A DNA stretch of 64,000 bases from Nocardioides daedukensis (GCF_013408415.1 NZ_JACCAA010000001.1:3534001-3598000), one strand, 5' to 3'; positions 1 through 7,122 are shown, numbered from the stretch's first letter. The notes: generated from the letters alone by a model not told the origin. Numbers and translations are program-made.

Positions 1-75
1 CTCGCGGTCCAGCTGGGACTTCAACCGGTGGCAGTAGCCGCACCAAGGAGTGGTGTACATCGTGAAGGCGCTCAA
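1..75 (-). CDS. mrx1: Mycoredoxin (glutaredoxin-like), 5' part only
   Basis: The reverse strand reads MSAFTMYTTPWCGYCHRLKS and runs off the window. The CGYC active site preceded by YTTPW is typical of mycoredoxin-1, a small glutaredoxin fold protein that reduces mycothiol mixed disulfides in the cytoplasm of actinobacteria. I chose TTG at 75 because GGAGGGG lies 8 nt upstream (84-90); ATG at 60 is the alternative. The gene is divergent from uvrD2, as I recall from M. tuberculosis (Rv3198A next to uvrD2). A SigR-type promoter sits at 124-149, which would place it in the thiol-oxidative stress regulon. The C-terminal two thirds lie outside the window. Confidence 0.85.
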   Translation of the reverse strand, partial: MSAFTMYTTPWCGYCHRLKSQLDRE

Positions 76-123
76 GGGATTGTCCCCTCCGACATCTAGT
101 GTGATTGCTGGTTTCATCAGGCC

Positions 124-149
124 AACCAGTTCTTGAGGTGAATTGTTCC
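124..149 (-). promoter_or_regulatory. SigR/SigH-type promoter for mycoredoxin
   Basis: On the reverse strand GGAAC (149-145) is followed by exactly 18 nt and then GTT (126-124), matching the known SigR/SigH consensus GGAAT/C-N18-GTT. The expected transcription start near 115 leaves a leader of about 40 nt before the TTG at 75. The -35 element touches the uvrD2 start codon on the other strand, so the two genes share control DNA. Confidence 0.6.
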
Positions 150-2228
150 ATGCCAGCCGACCTGCCCGACCTTCATCGGGGCGGCGACGACCTGCTCAGC
201 GCCCTCGACCCCGAACAGCGTCGGGTGGCCGAGGCGCTGCGCGGTCCGGTGCGCGTGCTCGCCGGCGCCGGCACGGGCAAGACCCGCGCGATCACGCACC
301 GGATCGCCCACGGCGTGGCCACCGGCGTCTACCAGCCGACCGAGGTCCTGGCCGTCACCTTCACCACCAAGGCCGCAGGCGAGATGCGCACCCGACTGCG
401 CCAGCTCGGCGCACCGGGTGTGCAGGCCCGCACCTTCCACGCGGCCGCTCTGCGCCAGCTGCGCTACTTCTGGCCGACCGTGCACGGTTCCGAACTGCCA
501 CAGCTCACCGAGTCCAAGCTCCCGCTGATCGGCCTCGCGGTCAGTCGCCAGCGCCTGCGCGCCGACAAGGGCACCATGCGTGACCTGGCCTCCGAGATCG
601 AGTGGGCCAAAGTCAGCAACGTCCGTCCCGAGGAATACGCAACGCTGGCTCCTGCGCGCAACCGCGAGGTCAGCGGCCTCGACCACGCCACCGTGGCCCG
701 GGTCTTCAGTGCCTACGAGGACGCCAAACGCAGCCAGGGGCGGATGGACATGGAGGACGTCCTGCTGCTGAACGCAGCCCTGCTCGCCGAGGACGAACGG
801 GTCGCGGCGCAGGTACGTCGCCAATACAAGTTCTTCGTCGTCGATGAGTTCCAGGACGTCTCGCCGCTCCAGTCCGCGCTGCTGGACCTGTGGCTCGGGG
901 GTCGCGACGAGATCTGCGTGGTCGGTGACCCGGCACAGACGATCTACAGTTTTGCCGGCGCCAACGCCGACTACCTGCGCAAGTTCACCGCCAAGCATCC
1001 CGGCGCCACCTCCATCGAGCTGGTTCGCAACTATCGCTCGACGCCCGAGGTGATCGGTGCCGCCAACCACCTGCTCGCCGGCACCAGCTCGCGCGGCGTG
1101 GAGCTGCGAGCCCAACGTCCCTCGGGCGACAAGGTCGAGTTCGTCGAGCACGCCGACGAGGTCGCCGAGGCCGAGGCCGTCGCAGCACGCATCAAGCAGA
1201 TCCACGCCGCAGGGACCCCGCTCAGCGAGATCGCCGTGCTGTTCCGGATCAACGCCCAGTCCGAGGCCTTCGAGGACGCACTCTCGGCGCGGGGCATCGC
1301 GTACGTCGTACGTGGCGCCGCCCGGTTCTTCGACCGTCAAGAGGTGCGCCAGGCGATCACCCTGCTCCGTGGCACGGCCCGGTCCAGCGGCGGCACCGAC
1401 TCGATGGTCGAGGACGTCCGGGGGACGCTGTCGGGGATGGGCTGGAACGCCGAGCCGCCCACCGGACGCGGCACCGCTCGCGACCGGTGGGAGTCGCTGC
1501 AGGCACTGGTCTCCCAGGCCGAGACGTTCGCCGCCACCTCCCAAGGCGCGGCGGACGGCGCCCTGGGTGCTTTCGTCGACGACCTGGACCGCCGAGCCGC
1601 CGAGCAGCACGCACCGGTGGCCGAAGGCGTCACCCTGGCAACGCTGCACACGGCCAAGGGCCTGGAGTGGGACGCCGTCTTCGTCTGCGGTGTCCAGGAG
1701 GGATCGATCCCGATCTCGTTCGCGCAGACCCCGGCCGAGGTCGAGGAAGAACGTCGCCTGCTCTATGTCGGGGTGACCCGGGCCCGGCTGCAGCTGAGCG
1801 TCTCCTGGTCGCTGGCCCGCAACCCGGGCGGTCGTTCCACCCGGCGCGCGTCGCGGTTCCTGCACGGCCTGCGCCCCGAGAACTCGACAGGCCAAGCAGG
1901 AAGTGCCCGCAAGCCTAAGAAGGCCGCTCGGGCGGCGATGTGCGGCACCTGCGGCAAGCCGTTGAGCAGTGCCGCCGAGCGCAAGGTGGGCAGGTGCGGT
2001 GACTGCCCGGCGACCTATGACGAGGCACTCTTCGAGCGATTGCGGCAGTGGCGCAAGGAGCGGGCGAGTGACGACGGGGTGCCCGCCTATGTCATCTTCA
2101 CCGACAAGACGCTGGAGGCGATCGCCGAGGCGCGGCCCGACAACGAGGCCAAGCTGCTGCGCATCAGCGGGGTGGGCCCGGCCAAGATCGAGCGCTATGG
2201 CGAGGCCGTTCTGGAGCTGATCGAGTGA
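150..2228 (+). CDS. uvrD2: ATP-dependent DNA helicase UvrD2 (SF1)
   Basis: A superfamily 1 3'-5' DNA helicase of 692 aa, acting in DNA repair. Walker A GAGTGKT has its Lys at residue 44, the Walker B/motif II DEFQD starts at residue 232, and RNYRST and VGVTRAR helicase motifs follow. After the motor there is a four-cysteine cluster (C598, C601, C616, C619) and a C-terminal HRDC domain from about residue 622. This helicase, tetra-Cys and HRDC order is the signature of actinobacterial UvrD2 (about 700 aa in M. tuberculosis). I chose ATG 150 because AGGTG at 136-140 is well spaced; an upstream TTG at 105 has no ribosome site. Confidence 0.95.
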   Translation: MPADLPDLHRGGDDLLSALDPEQRRVAEALRGPVRVLAGAGTGKTRAITHRIAHGVATGVYQPTEVLAVTFTTKAAGEMRTRLRQLGAPGVQARTFHAAALRQLRYFWPTVHGSELPQLTESKLPLIGLAVSRQRLRADKGTMRDLASEIEWAKVSNVRPEEYATLAPARNREVSGLDHATVARVFSAYEDAKRSQGRMDMEDVLLLNAALLAEDERVAAQVRRQYKFFVVDEFQDVSPLQSALLDLWLGGRDEICVVGDPAQTIYSFAGANADYLRKFTAKHPGATSIELVRNYRSTPEVIGAANHLLAGTSSRGVELRAQRPSGDKVEFVEHADEVAEAEAVAARIKQIHAAGTPLSEIAVLFRINAQSEAFEDALSARGIAYVVRGAARFFDRQEVRQAITLLRGTARSSGGTDSMVEDVRGTLSGMGWNAEPPTGRGTARDRWESLQALVSQAETFAATSQGAADGALGAFVDDLDRRAAEQHAPVAEGVTLATLHTAKGLEWDAVFVCGVQEGSIPISFAQTPAEVEEERRLLYVGVTRARLQLSVSWSLARNPGGRSTRRASRFLHGLRPENSTGQAGSARKPKKAARAAMCGTCGKPLSSAAERKVGRCGDCPATYDEALFERLRQWRKERASDDGVPAYVIFTDKTLEAIAEARPDNEAKLLRISGVGPAKIERYGEAVLELIE

Positions 2229-2257
2229 ACGAAAAGAAAATTTGAAGAAATACCCAG

Positions 2258-2295
2258 AAAATCGATTGCCCATTACATGGGTGGCACGATAGTTT
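2258..2295 (+). promoter_or_regulatory. WhiB7-type autoregulated promoter
   Basis: AAAAT (2258-2262) lies three bases before a -35 TTGCCC (2266-2271), and GATAGT or TAGTTT around 2288-2295 serves as the -10. An A/T-rich element 3 bp upstream of the -35 hexamer is the known binding mark of the WhiB7-SigA complex. The surrounding 2229-2300 stretch is unusually A/T-rich for this genome. A GATCTTG/CAAGATC palindrome lies at 2323-2337 in the leader. Confidence 0.65.
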
Positions 2296-2369
2296 TCTTC
2301 CACTAGCAAATCCGCGCATCACGATCTTGGCAAGATCAGCGCCCGACTCACCTGAGGAGGTGGACCCCC

Positions 2370-2558
2370 ATGAAGAACCTCGACATCACCATCACGACTG
2401 CTCCGCAGTCGCGCATCGGCATGTCCGCGTCCTGGACGTCCGCCTACACCTTTGGTGGCGGCGCCTGCGGTCGAGTCGATGCCCCGGCCGTGAAGCACGC
2501 TGCCCGCATTGCGGGAGCCCCCTTCGGGACCAGTGTCTGGAGTCCACCGTCTGATTGA
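2370..2558 (+). CDS. whiB7 leader peptide (upstream ORF)
   Basis: A 62-aa ORF with a strong ribosome site (GAGGAGGTGG at 2356-2365) sits between the WhiB7-type promoter and an intrinsic terminator. It begins MKNLDITITTAPQ and has no family that I recognise. Its stop codon lies in a small hairpin TTGAG-GAAA-CTCAA (2555-2568), 26 nt before the terminator stem. In mycobacteria and Streptomyces, whiB7/wblC expression is known to depend on a translated leader ORF: antibiotic-stalled ribosomes prevent termination. Position and signals here fit that role. The peptide itself is probably not functional, only its translation; this is inference. Confidence 0.7.
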   Translation: MKNLDITITTAPQSRIGMSASWTSAYTFGGGACGRVDAPAVKHAARIAGAPFGTSVWSPPSD

Positions 2559-2583
2559 GGAAACTCAACCAGCAGCCTCCAGG

Positions 2584-2624
2584 CCGCGGAACCCGATAAC
2601 CCGGGATCCGCGGTCTTTTTGTTT
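2584..2624 (+). terminator. Attenuator terminator upstream of whiB7
   Basis: CCGCGGA (2584-2590) pairs with TCCGCGG (2607-2613), and CCCG with CGGG extends the stem across an A/A mismatch; TCTTTTTGTTT follows. A second possible hairpin GTCTGGAG (2535-2542)/CTCCAGGC (2577-2584) overlaps the first stem base. The terminator lies between the leader ORF and the whiB7 ribosome site, so it must be read through for whiB7 expression. Confidence 0.85.
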
Positions 2625-2689
2625 GGCCAGATGCGTCTGGCCCCGCCCGATCCACACCCGACAGATCAGGTCACAAGGAGGTGACACAC

Positions 2690-3001
2690 ATGACCATCAG
2701 CGTCCTCGACAAGCCAGCCGACTTCTCACTCGGTGGCCTTCATCAGGCGGCTGACACCGTCGATGAGGAGCTCTTGCCCTGCCGGGTGAACAACCCCGAG
2801 CTCTTCTTCGCTGAGTCACCCACCGACGTGGAGCACGCGAAGACCCTTTGCACCGACTGCCCCGTGCAGTCGCTCTGCCTCGCCGGCGCCTTGGAGCGCC
2901 GCGAGCCCTGGGGGGTCTGGGGCGGCGAGCTCTTCCTCCAGGGAGTGGTGATTCCCCGCAAAAGGCCGCGCGGCCGCCCCCGCAAGAACGCCGCAGCCTG
3001 A
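2690..3001 (+). CDS. whiB7: WhiB7-type redox/antibiotic-resistance regulator
   Basis: A 103-aa WhiB family iron-sulfur transcription factor. Cluster ligands are C31, C54, C57 and C63 (C-X22-C-X2-C-X5-C); the EPWGVWGGE turn is at 72-80 and an AT-hook RGRPRK at 94-99. The AT-hook is diagnostic for WhiB7, which binds SigA and A/T-rich promoters to switch on intrinsic drug-resistance genes. ATG 2690 is preceded by a perfect AAGGAGGTGA. The in-frame GTG at 2681 lies inside that ribosome site and is not the start. The location next to uvrD2 matches mycobacteria. Control appears to be an autoregulated promoter plus attenuation. Confidence 0.93.
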   Translation: MTISVLDKPADFSLGGLHQAADTVDEELLPCRVNNPELFFAESPTDVEHAKTLCTDCPVQSLCLAGALERREPWGVWGGELFLQGVVIPRKRPRGRPRKNAAA

Positions 3002-3063
3002 GCGGCCCCACCCCGAAGGAAACCAGAACAGACATGAACAACTACACGAACCGGAGTCACGAC

Positions 3064-3225
3064 ATGAGTCTCATGCACGAAGAATTGGCACGCGCGCAAA
3101 TGTCCGCGCGCCTGGGAGAGGCGCAGGCAAGCAGGCGCGGTCACCAGGTCGCGATGGCCCGTCGGCTCAGCCGCAAGGCTGAGCGGGCCGCGCAGCAGGC
3201 ACGCCTCGCACTGGCTCGCCTGTGA
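3064..3225 (+). CDS. Small basic protein, unknown function
   Basis: A 53-aa ORF MSLMHEELARAQMSARL... ending in an Ala/Arg-rich amphipathic helix (RRLSRKAERAAQQARLALARL region, residues 33-53). I chose ATG 3064 because GGAG lies 7 nt upstream; ATG 3034 would add ten residues with a poorly placed AAGGA. Short proteins of this kind are common in Nocardioidaceae genomes, but I know no function. It follows whiB7 by about 60 nt on the same strand and could be co-transcribed. A strong terminator lies downstream. Confidence 0.6.
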   Translation: MSLMHEELARAQMSARLGEAQASRRGHQVAMARRLSRKAERAAQQARLALARL

Positions 3226-3314
3226 GGCCCGGCCGGGCGCGAAGGTCGCGTCCCGGCCCGGCTGAACCCTGCGAGCCTTCCGGGATCACGCATCCCGGAA
3301 CCCATCAACTGGCT

Positions 3315-3352
3315 GGGCCGGTGGTCATCGACCACCGGCCCGGTCTAGTTTT
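3315..3352 (+). terminator. Intrinsic terminator
   Basis: GGGCCGGTGGTC (3315-3326) and GACCACCGGCCC (3330-3341) form a 12-bp perfect stem with a 3-nt loop, followed by GGTCTAGTTTT. It closes the whiB7/small-protein transcript. Confidence 0.8.
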
Positions 3353-3358
3353 GTAGCC

Positions 3359-3523
3359 GTGGCAGCAACCTGCGACTTCTGCGGCAAGCAGGCCGACGGC
3401 GAGGACCTCCCGTTGACCTGGACCACGGCGACGGAGAACGGCCGGCGCCGAGTCTTCTGCGACACCTGTTCGCGCGAACACCTCAGAGCCATGGAGAGCA
3501 AGCTCGACTCCGAGTGGTGGTGA
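3359..3523 (+). CDS. Small two-CxxC protein (zinc-ribbon-like)
   Basis: A 54-aa protein, MAATCDFCGKQADGEDLP..., with CDFC near the start and CDTC at residues 37-40, which together could bind one zinc. It ends SKLDSEWW. TAGTTT at 3346-3351 lies 7 nt before the GTG, so the gene is probably transcribed as a leaderless mRNA from a -10 hidden in the tail of the preceding terminator. The role is unknown; small zinc ribbons often bind nucleic acid or protein. It converges with the gene at 3533. Confidence 0.65.
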   Translation: MAATCDFCGKQADGEDLPLTWTTATENGRRRVFCDTCSREHLRAMESKLDSEWW

Positions 3524-3532
3524 GCGGCCCGC

Positions 3533-4444
3533 TCAGAAGGCCACCGCTCGACCCCAGGCGCATCCGCACGAGGGGTGCTGGCGCCACTCGGTGAGCGGCA
3601 GCTCGAGGTCGGCGTCGAAGTCGATCGAGGTCGAAAAGGTCCTCGGCGCCCGTCCGTCGATCCAGTTCACGATGTCCCTGGCCAGCCACAGCACCGCCAT
3701 CTCGACGAGATCGTGGTGGATCGGCTCCGGCAGCCCGTCCCGGGCGTCGGTGGCGGCGGCGTACTGCGCCACGATCAACGCACGCCGCGGATCGCGGTCG
3801 GTGTGGTGGGCGTCCACGCACCGCACACAGGCGGTCTGACCCGGGACCACGAACGGGCCGGCGGTCACCGTGCCCTCGGAGCAGACCAACACCACGTGCG
3901 GCAGGTCGTCGCGGATCCAGTCGTCGAAACGCTCCCGCTCCGGCTCACCGCGCGACAGGTGCACCGCCAGGAGTGGTTGCCGGTCCAGGTCGACCCCGGC
4001 GTCGTCGAGAAGTTGGCTGAGCCGTTGCGCTGCCCGCGGCAAGCCACGGTGGGAGACCTCGACGGGGATGTCACCGCGCCGCGCCAGCAGCGCTGCTGCC
4101 TCGTCATGACGGTCGCAGAACAGGGCGCTGAGCGACTCACGGAGGCTCGGGGACGGCTCAGCGCCTAGCGCGGCGAGGAAGGTGTCGGCGTCGAGCACCA
4201 GGTCGTGCTCGAGCAGGGCGGCACACAGGCGGCGTACGTCGTGACCCAGCACGGGCGGGGGAGCGGGTGGCACACCGTTGCGCAGCGCCTCGAGGACCTG
4301 ATGGACCTCGTCCGTGTCCGGCGCGGTCACGGCGAGATGTTCCCCGAGGCCGATCTGGATCCGGCCGTCCTCGCGGCGGCACAGGCGCACGCCGGGCCGC
4401 AGCAGGGGACGGGCCGGGAATCCCGGGTGACGAACGTGAGGCAT
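3533..4444 (-). CDS. TOMM/cyclodehydratase-like E1-fold protein
   Basis: A 303-aa protein resembling the ThiF/E1-like 'TOMM precursor leader peptide-binding' or cyclodehydratase-associated proteins of actinobacteria. The N-terminal half (1-150) looks like a peptide-binding winged region. The second half has a degenerate Rossmann segment (PHVVLVCSEGTVTAGPFVV), CVRC near residue 212 and CGC near residue 294, which together resemble the structural zinc site of E1-like enzymes. No GxGxxG nucleotide loop is obvious, so adenylating activity is doubtful. No YcaO partner, dehydrogenase or precursor peptide is nearby. Orphan copies beside uvrD2/whiB7 seem common in actinobacteria. The biochemical role is unknown. 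Confidence 0.6.
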   Translation of the reverse strand: MPHVRHPGFPARPLLRPGVRLCRREDGRIQIGLGEHLAVTAPDTDEVHQVLEALRNGVPPAPPPVLGHDVRRLCAALLEHDLVLDADTFLAALGAEPSPSLRESLSALFCDRHDEAAALLARRGDIPVEVSHRGLPRAAQRLSQLLDDAGVDLDRQPLLAVHLSRGEPERERFDDWIRDDLPHVVLVCSEGTVTAGPFVVPGQTACVRCVDAHHTDRDPRRALIVAQYAAATDARDGLPEPIHHDLVEMAVLWLARDIVNWIDGRAPRTFSTSIDFDADLELPLTEWRQHPSCGCAWGRAVAF

Positions 4445-4507
4445 GGCGGCACGATTCCACAGCGGGGGACCGGCTGTGGTGCTTCATCCACAGGGGCCGG
4501 AAGAAGG

Positions 4508-4553
4508 CCCGAACAAATGACGATGGCGCGGCCCGAGGGGGGCCGCGCCATCG
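4508..4553 (-). terminator. Intrinsic terminator of the DUF5679 gene
   Basis: CGATGGCGCGGCCC (4521-4534) and GGGCCGCGCCATCG (4540-4553) form a 14-bp stem with a 5-nt loop. Read on the reverse strand it is followed by TCATTTGTTC, so it ends the transcript of the gene at 4575-4733. Confidence 0.7.
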
Positions 4554-4574
4554 TGTGGTGCTGTGGGGCGAGTG

Positions 4575-4733
4575 TTACGCCTTGCCGAGGATCCGGTTGA
4601 GATTGGTGCCGCACTCGGGGCACACGGCCTTCGCCATGCGGGTGCCCTTGTCGTTCACCTTGACCTCACCCGAGGCCTCGCGCTTGGCCTTGCACTTCAC
4701 GCAGTAGAACTCGCCGCTCCAGGTCTCCGCCAT
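4575..4733 (-). CDS. DUF5679 zinc-ribbon protein
   Basis: A 52-aa protein MAETWSGEFYCVKCKAKREA... with two knuckles, CVKC (residues 11-14) and CPEC (38-41), ending NLNRILGKA. It matches my memory of the DUF5679 family, short zinc-ribbon proteins of actinobacteria with unknown function. AAGGAGG lies just upstream of ATG 4733. It is monocistronic, with a strong terminator behind it. Confidence 0.8.
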   Translation of the reverse strand: MAETWSGEFYCVKCKAKREASGEVKVNDKGTRMAKAVCPECGTNLNRILGKA

Positions 4734-4950
4734 GACGGCCTCCTTGCCTATGTGTATCTCGGTCGTCGCGACGGGGTTGGGGGGAAGCCCGCCGGGGTCT
4801 CACGGATCTCCGTGGTGACCACCAAAAACACTACGCCACGCCTGAAGAAACCCGCGGGAGGCTCCCCGTGGCGCTTTGCCACGGGTTTCCCGGTGGCCGG
4901 TCAGGGTGGGCGTCACCCCCGACTCCTGGCCCGACCCCTACCCTCGAGAC

Positions 4951-5760
4951 ATGTCCGAGAACGAGCTCACCTCGCTGCCCTACCTCGACGTCGACCGGCC
5001 GGAGTCGGGGGTTGTCGTACTCACCCTGGCCGACCATCCGCGACGCAACGTGATGTCGGATGAGATGACTGCATCCTGGGTGCAGGCCATCGACGCCCTG
5101 ACTCGAGAGCCGGGACTGCGAGCGGTGGTGGTGACCGGGCAGGGGAGCGCGTTCTGTTCCGGTGGCGATCTGGGCTGGCTGTCCGCCGAGCCCGACGCAA
5201 CCGTGGACGAGCTGCGCGCCCGGATGCTGCCGTTCTATCGCGCTTGGCTTTCGATCCGCCGGCTCGAGGTGCCCACCATCGCGGCGATCAACGGTCCCGC
5301 GATCGGGGCCGGGCTCTGCGTGGCGATGGCCTGCGACCTCAGGTATGCCGCCTCCTCGGCGCGGATGGGCGCCCCGTTCGTGAAGCTCGGGCTGCATCCC
5401 GGGATGGCCTCGACCTGGCTGTTCCCCGACGTGCTCGGCCCCGCCGTGGCGCGCGACCTGCTGCTCACCGGACGCCTCGTGCGCGGCGAGGAGGCGGTCA
5501 GCCTCGGGCTGGTCTCCCGGGTGATCCAGGACGAGGGCTTCCTGGACGAGGTGGTCGCCACGGCTACTGGGATCGCCGCCAACGCCCCGGTCGCGACCCG
5601 GTTGACCAAACTCGCGCTGGGCGGCGCCGGCCACCGCGACATCGAGGCTGCTCTGCAGTGGGAGGCGCTGGCCCAGCCTGTGACGATGGCGACTGCGGAC
5701 CTGCACGAGGGCATCGCGGCCGCGCAGGAGAAGCGGTCACCGCGGTTCGAGGGCCGCTGA
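4951..5760 (+). CDS. Enoyl-CoA hydratase/isomerase family protein
   Basis: A 269-aa crotonase-fold protein. The oxyanion-hole segments CSGGDLG and NGPAIGAGL are present. The two catalytic glutamates of classical enoyl-CoA hydratase are not: alignment of GAGLCVAMACD with GGGCELAMMCD puts Cys at the first position, and GAPFVKLG aligned with GQPEILLG puts Phe at the second. It may therefore be an isomerase, a thioesterase-like member or an acyl-CoA binding homologue. ATG 4951 lies 6 nt after TACCCT (4939-4944), suggesting a leaderless mRNA; an upstream GTG at 4876 is unlikely. It stands alone, divergent from DUF5679. Confidence 0.85.
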   Translation: MSENELTSLPYLDVDRPESGVVVLTLADHPRRNVMSDEMTASWVQAIDALTREPGLRAVVVTGQGSAFCSGGDLGWLSAEPDATVDELRARMLPFYRAWLSIRRLEVPTIAAINGPAIGAGLCVAMACDLRYAASSARMGAPFVKLGLHPGMASTWLFPDVLGPAVARDLLLTGRLVRGEEAVSLGLVSRVIQDEGFLDEVVATATGIAANAPVATRLTKLALGGAGHRDIEAALQWEALAQPVTMATADLHEGIAAAQEKRSPRFEGR

Positions 5761-5773
5761 GAAAGGTAGACAC

Positions 5774-5852
5774 AGAAGGGGCCTCCCGCCTGCCACCACC
5801 ACGCGTGCCTTCCCCTTGCCAGCATGGCGACGGATGACCGGAGGCCCCATCT
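5774..5852 (-). ncRNA. Candidate small structured RNA
   Basis: In the 316-nt gap 5761-6077, the reverse strand has TTGACC (5889-5884), an 18-nt spacer and TAGCCT (5865-5860), a good housekeeping promoter. The predicted transcript starts near 5852. It contains GGGGCCTCC (5848-5840) that pairs with GGAGGCCCC (5786-5778), enclosing about 53 nt with an inner GCCATGC/GCGTGGT pairing, and then TTCTGTGTCT. I recognise no family; it lacks the GGAAG tetraloop of SRP RNA. It could instead be only the terminator region of the hydratase gene. Confidence 0.35.
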
Positions 5853-5907
5853 GCGGCTGAGGCTAGGGCCAGCGGAGTCGCCCGGTCAATGCGCAATTCA
5901 CGCAGCC

Positions 5908-6048
5908 TGTGGACAAGGCTGTGCAAAACATGTGGAATCGATGCGGATTCCTGTGTGAAACCAGTGGACGGGCGTGTGGACAACGAACCCCGGAATCCAC
6001 CGAACTGGCCCCTGAACAGGGAAAACAATCGCCGCCGGTTGTGGACGG
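5908..6048 (+). other. Cluster of DnaA-box-like sequences
   Basis: Three same-orientation matches to the actinobacterial DnaA box (TTGTCCACA, here as its complement) lie at 5908-5916 (TGTGGACAA), 5975-5983 (TGTGGACAA) and 6040-6048 (TGTGGACGG), spaced 67 and 65 bp. Weaker copies are TGTGGAATC (5931) and GTGGACGG (5964). The palindrome GGAATC-6 nt-GATTCC (5934-5951) lies among them. There is no origin gene set nearby, so this would be a titration or regulatory cluster just upstream of the PHP gene. Confidence 0.5.
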
Positions 6049-6077
6049 AGAAGAATCATCGAGATCGGAGCAGCATC

Positions 6078-7112
6078 GTGACACAGCAGGCGCCCACGCC
6101 CGTGGCAGCGCTGCGCAGAATTGCCTTCCTGCTCGAGCGCGCACGCGAGGACACCTACAAGATCAAGGCCTTCCGCAGCGCCGCCGCCGCGATCCTGCCG
6201 CTCGCCGAGGACGAGCTGGCCGCCAAGACCGCCGAAGGCACGCTCACCGACCTGCCCGGCGTCGGCGCGAGCTCGGCGAAGGTGATCGCCGACAGCGTCG
6301 CCGGTCGGGTGCCGGAGCGCCTGGCCAAGCTCGAGGAGCAGTACGCCGGCCCGCTGGCCCCTGGTGGCCGCGAGCTGCGCAAGGCGCTGCGCGGCGACCT
6401 GCACTCCCACTCCGACTGGTCCGACGGTGGATCGCCGATCGAGGAGATGGCGTTCACCGCGATCGAGCTCGGCCACGACTACCTGGTGCTCACCGATCAC
6501 TCGCCACGCCTGACCATTGCCCACGGTCTCAGCGCCGAGCGGCTCGGCAGGCAGTTGCTGGTGGTCGACGCCGTCAACGAGCACCTCGCCGGCTCGGGGT
6601 TCCGGATGCTGAAGGGGATCGAGGTGGACATCCTCACCGACGGCGCGCTGGACCAGAGCGAGGAGATGCTCGCCCAGTTGGACCTGCGGGTGGCCAGTGT
6701 CCACTCCAAGCTGGCGATGGACGCCGAGCAGATGACGCGACGGATGATCGCCGCCGTCGAGAACCCGTTCACCAACGTGCTCGGCCACTGCACCGGCCGC
6801 CTGGTCACCGGGAGCCGGGGCACCAGGCCCGGCTCGCGGTTCGATGCACGCAAGGTGTTCGAGGCCTGTCTGGCCAACGACGTCGCCGTCGAGATCAACT
6901 CCCGACCCGAGCGACGCGACCCACCGACCGCGCTGCTGGAGCTCGCCCGCGACCTCGGCTGCCTGTTCTCGATCGACTCCGACGCGCACGCGCCCGGACA
7001 GTTGGACATGCTCGACTATGGCTGCGAACGGGCCGAGGCCGCCGGCATCGAACCCGAGCGAATCGTCAACACGTGGTCATCTGAGCGCCTCGTCGCGTGG
7101 GCAAACGGCTAG
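6078..7112 (+). CDS. PHP-domain phosphoesterase with HhH (PolX-like tail)
   Basis: A 344-aa protein. Residues 1-95 form a helix-hairpin-helix region (TDLPGVGASSAKVIA) like that of PolX DNA polymerases. From about residue 105 a PHP metallo-phosphoesterase domain follows with DLHSHSDWSDG, LTDHSPR, GIEVDIL, HSKL, GHCTGR and SIDSDAHAP as metal-ligand segments. The nucleotidyltransferase part of PolX is absent, so a nuclease or phosphatase role is more likely than polymerisation. GTG 6078 has GGAG 7 nt upstream. The leader region carries the DnaA-box cluster, which might link it to replication or repair control. Confidence 0.82.
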   Translation: MTQQAPTPVAALRRIAFLLERAREDTYKIKAFRSAAAAILPLAEDELAAKTAEGTLTDLPGVGASSAKVIADSVAGRVPERLAKLEEQYAGPLAPGGRELRKALRGDLHSHSDWSDGGSPIEEMAFTAIELGHDYLVLTDHSPRLTIAHGLSAERLGRQLLVVDAVNEHLAGSGFRMLKGIEVDILTDGALDQSEEMLAQLDLRVASVHSKLAMDAEQMTRRMIAAVENPFTNVLGHCTGRLVTGSRGTRPGSRFDARKVFEACLANDVAVEINSRPERRDPPTALLELARDLGCLFSIDSDAHAPGQLDMLDYGCERAEAAGIEPERIVNTWSSERLVAWANG

Positions 7113-7122
7113 CGTTGCGCCC

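Noticed and set aside
117..2309. 730-codon reverse ORF opposite uvrD2
   Set aside because: It is a shadow frame; uvrD2 shows all helicase motifs on the forward strand.
5774..5852. Candidate RNA as SRP 4.5S RNA
   Set aside because: The conserved GGAAG-type apical loop and flanking GCA/GCC bulge are absent.
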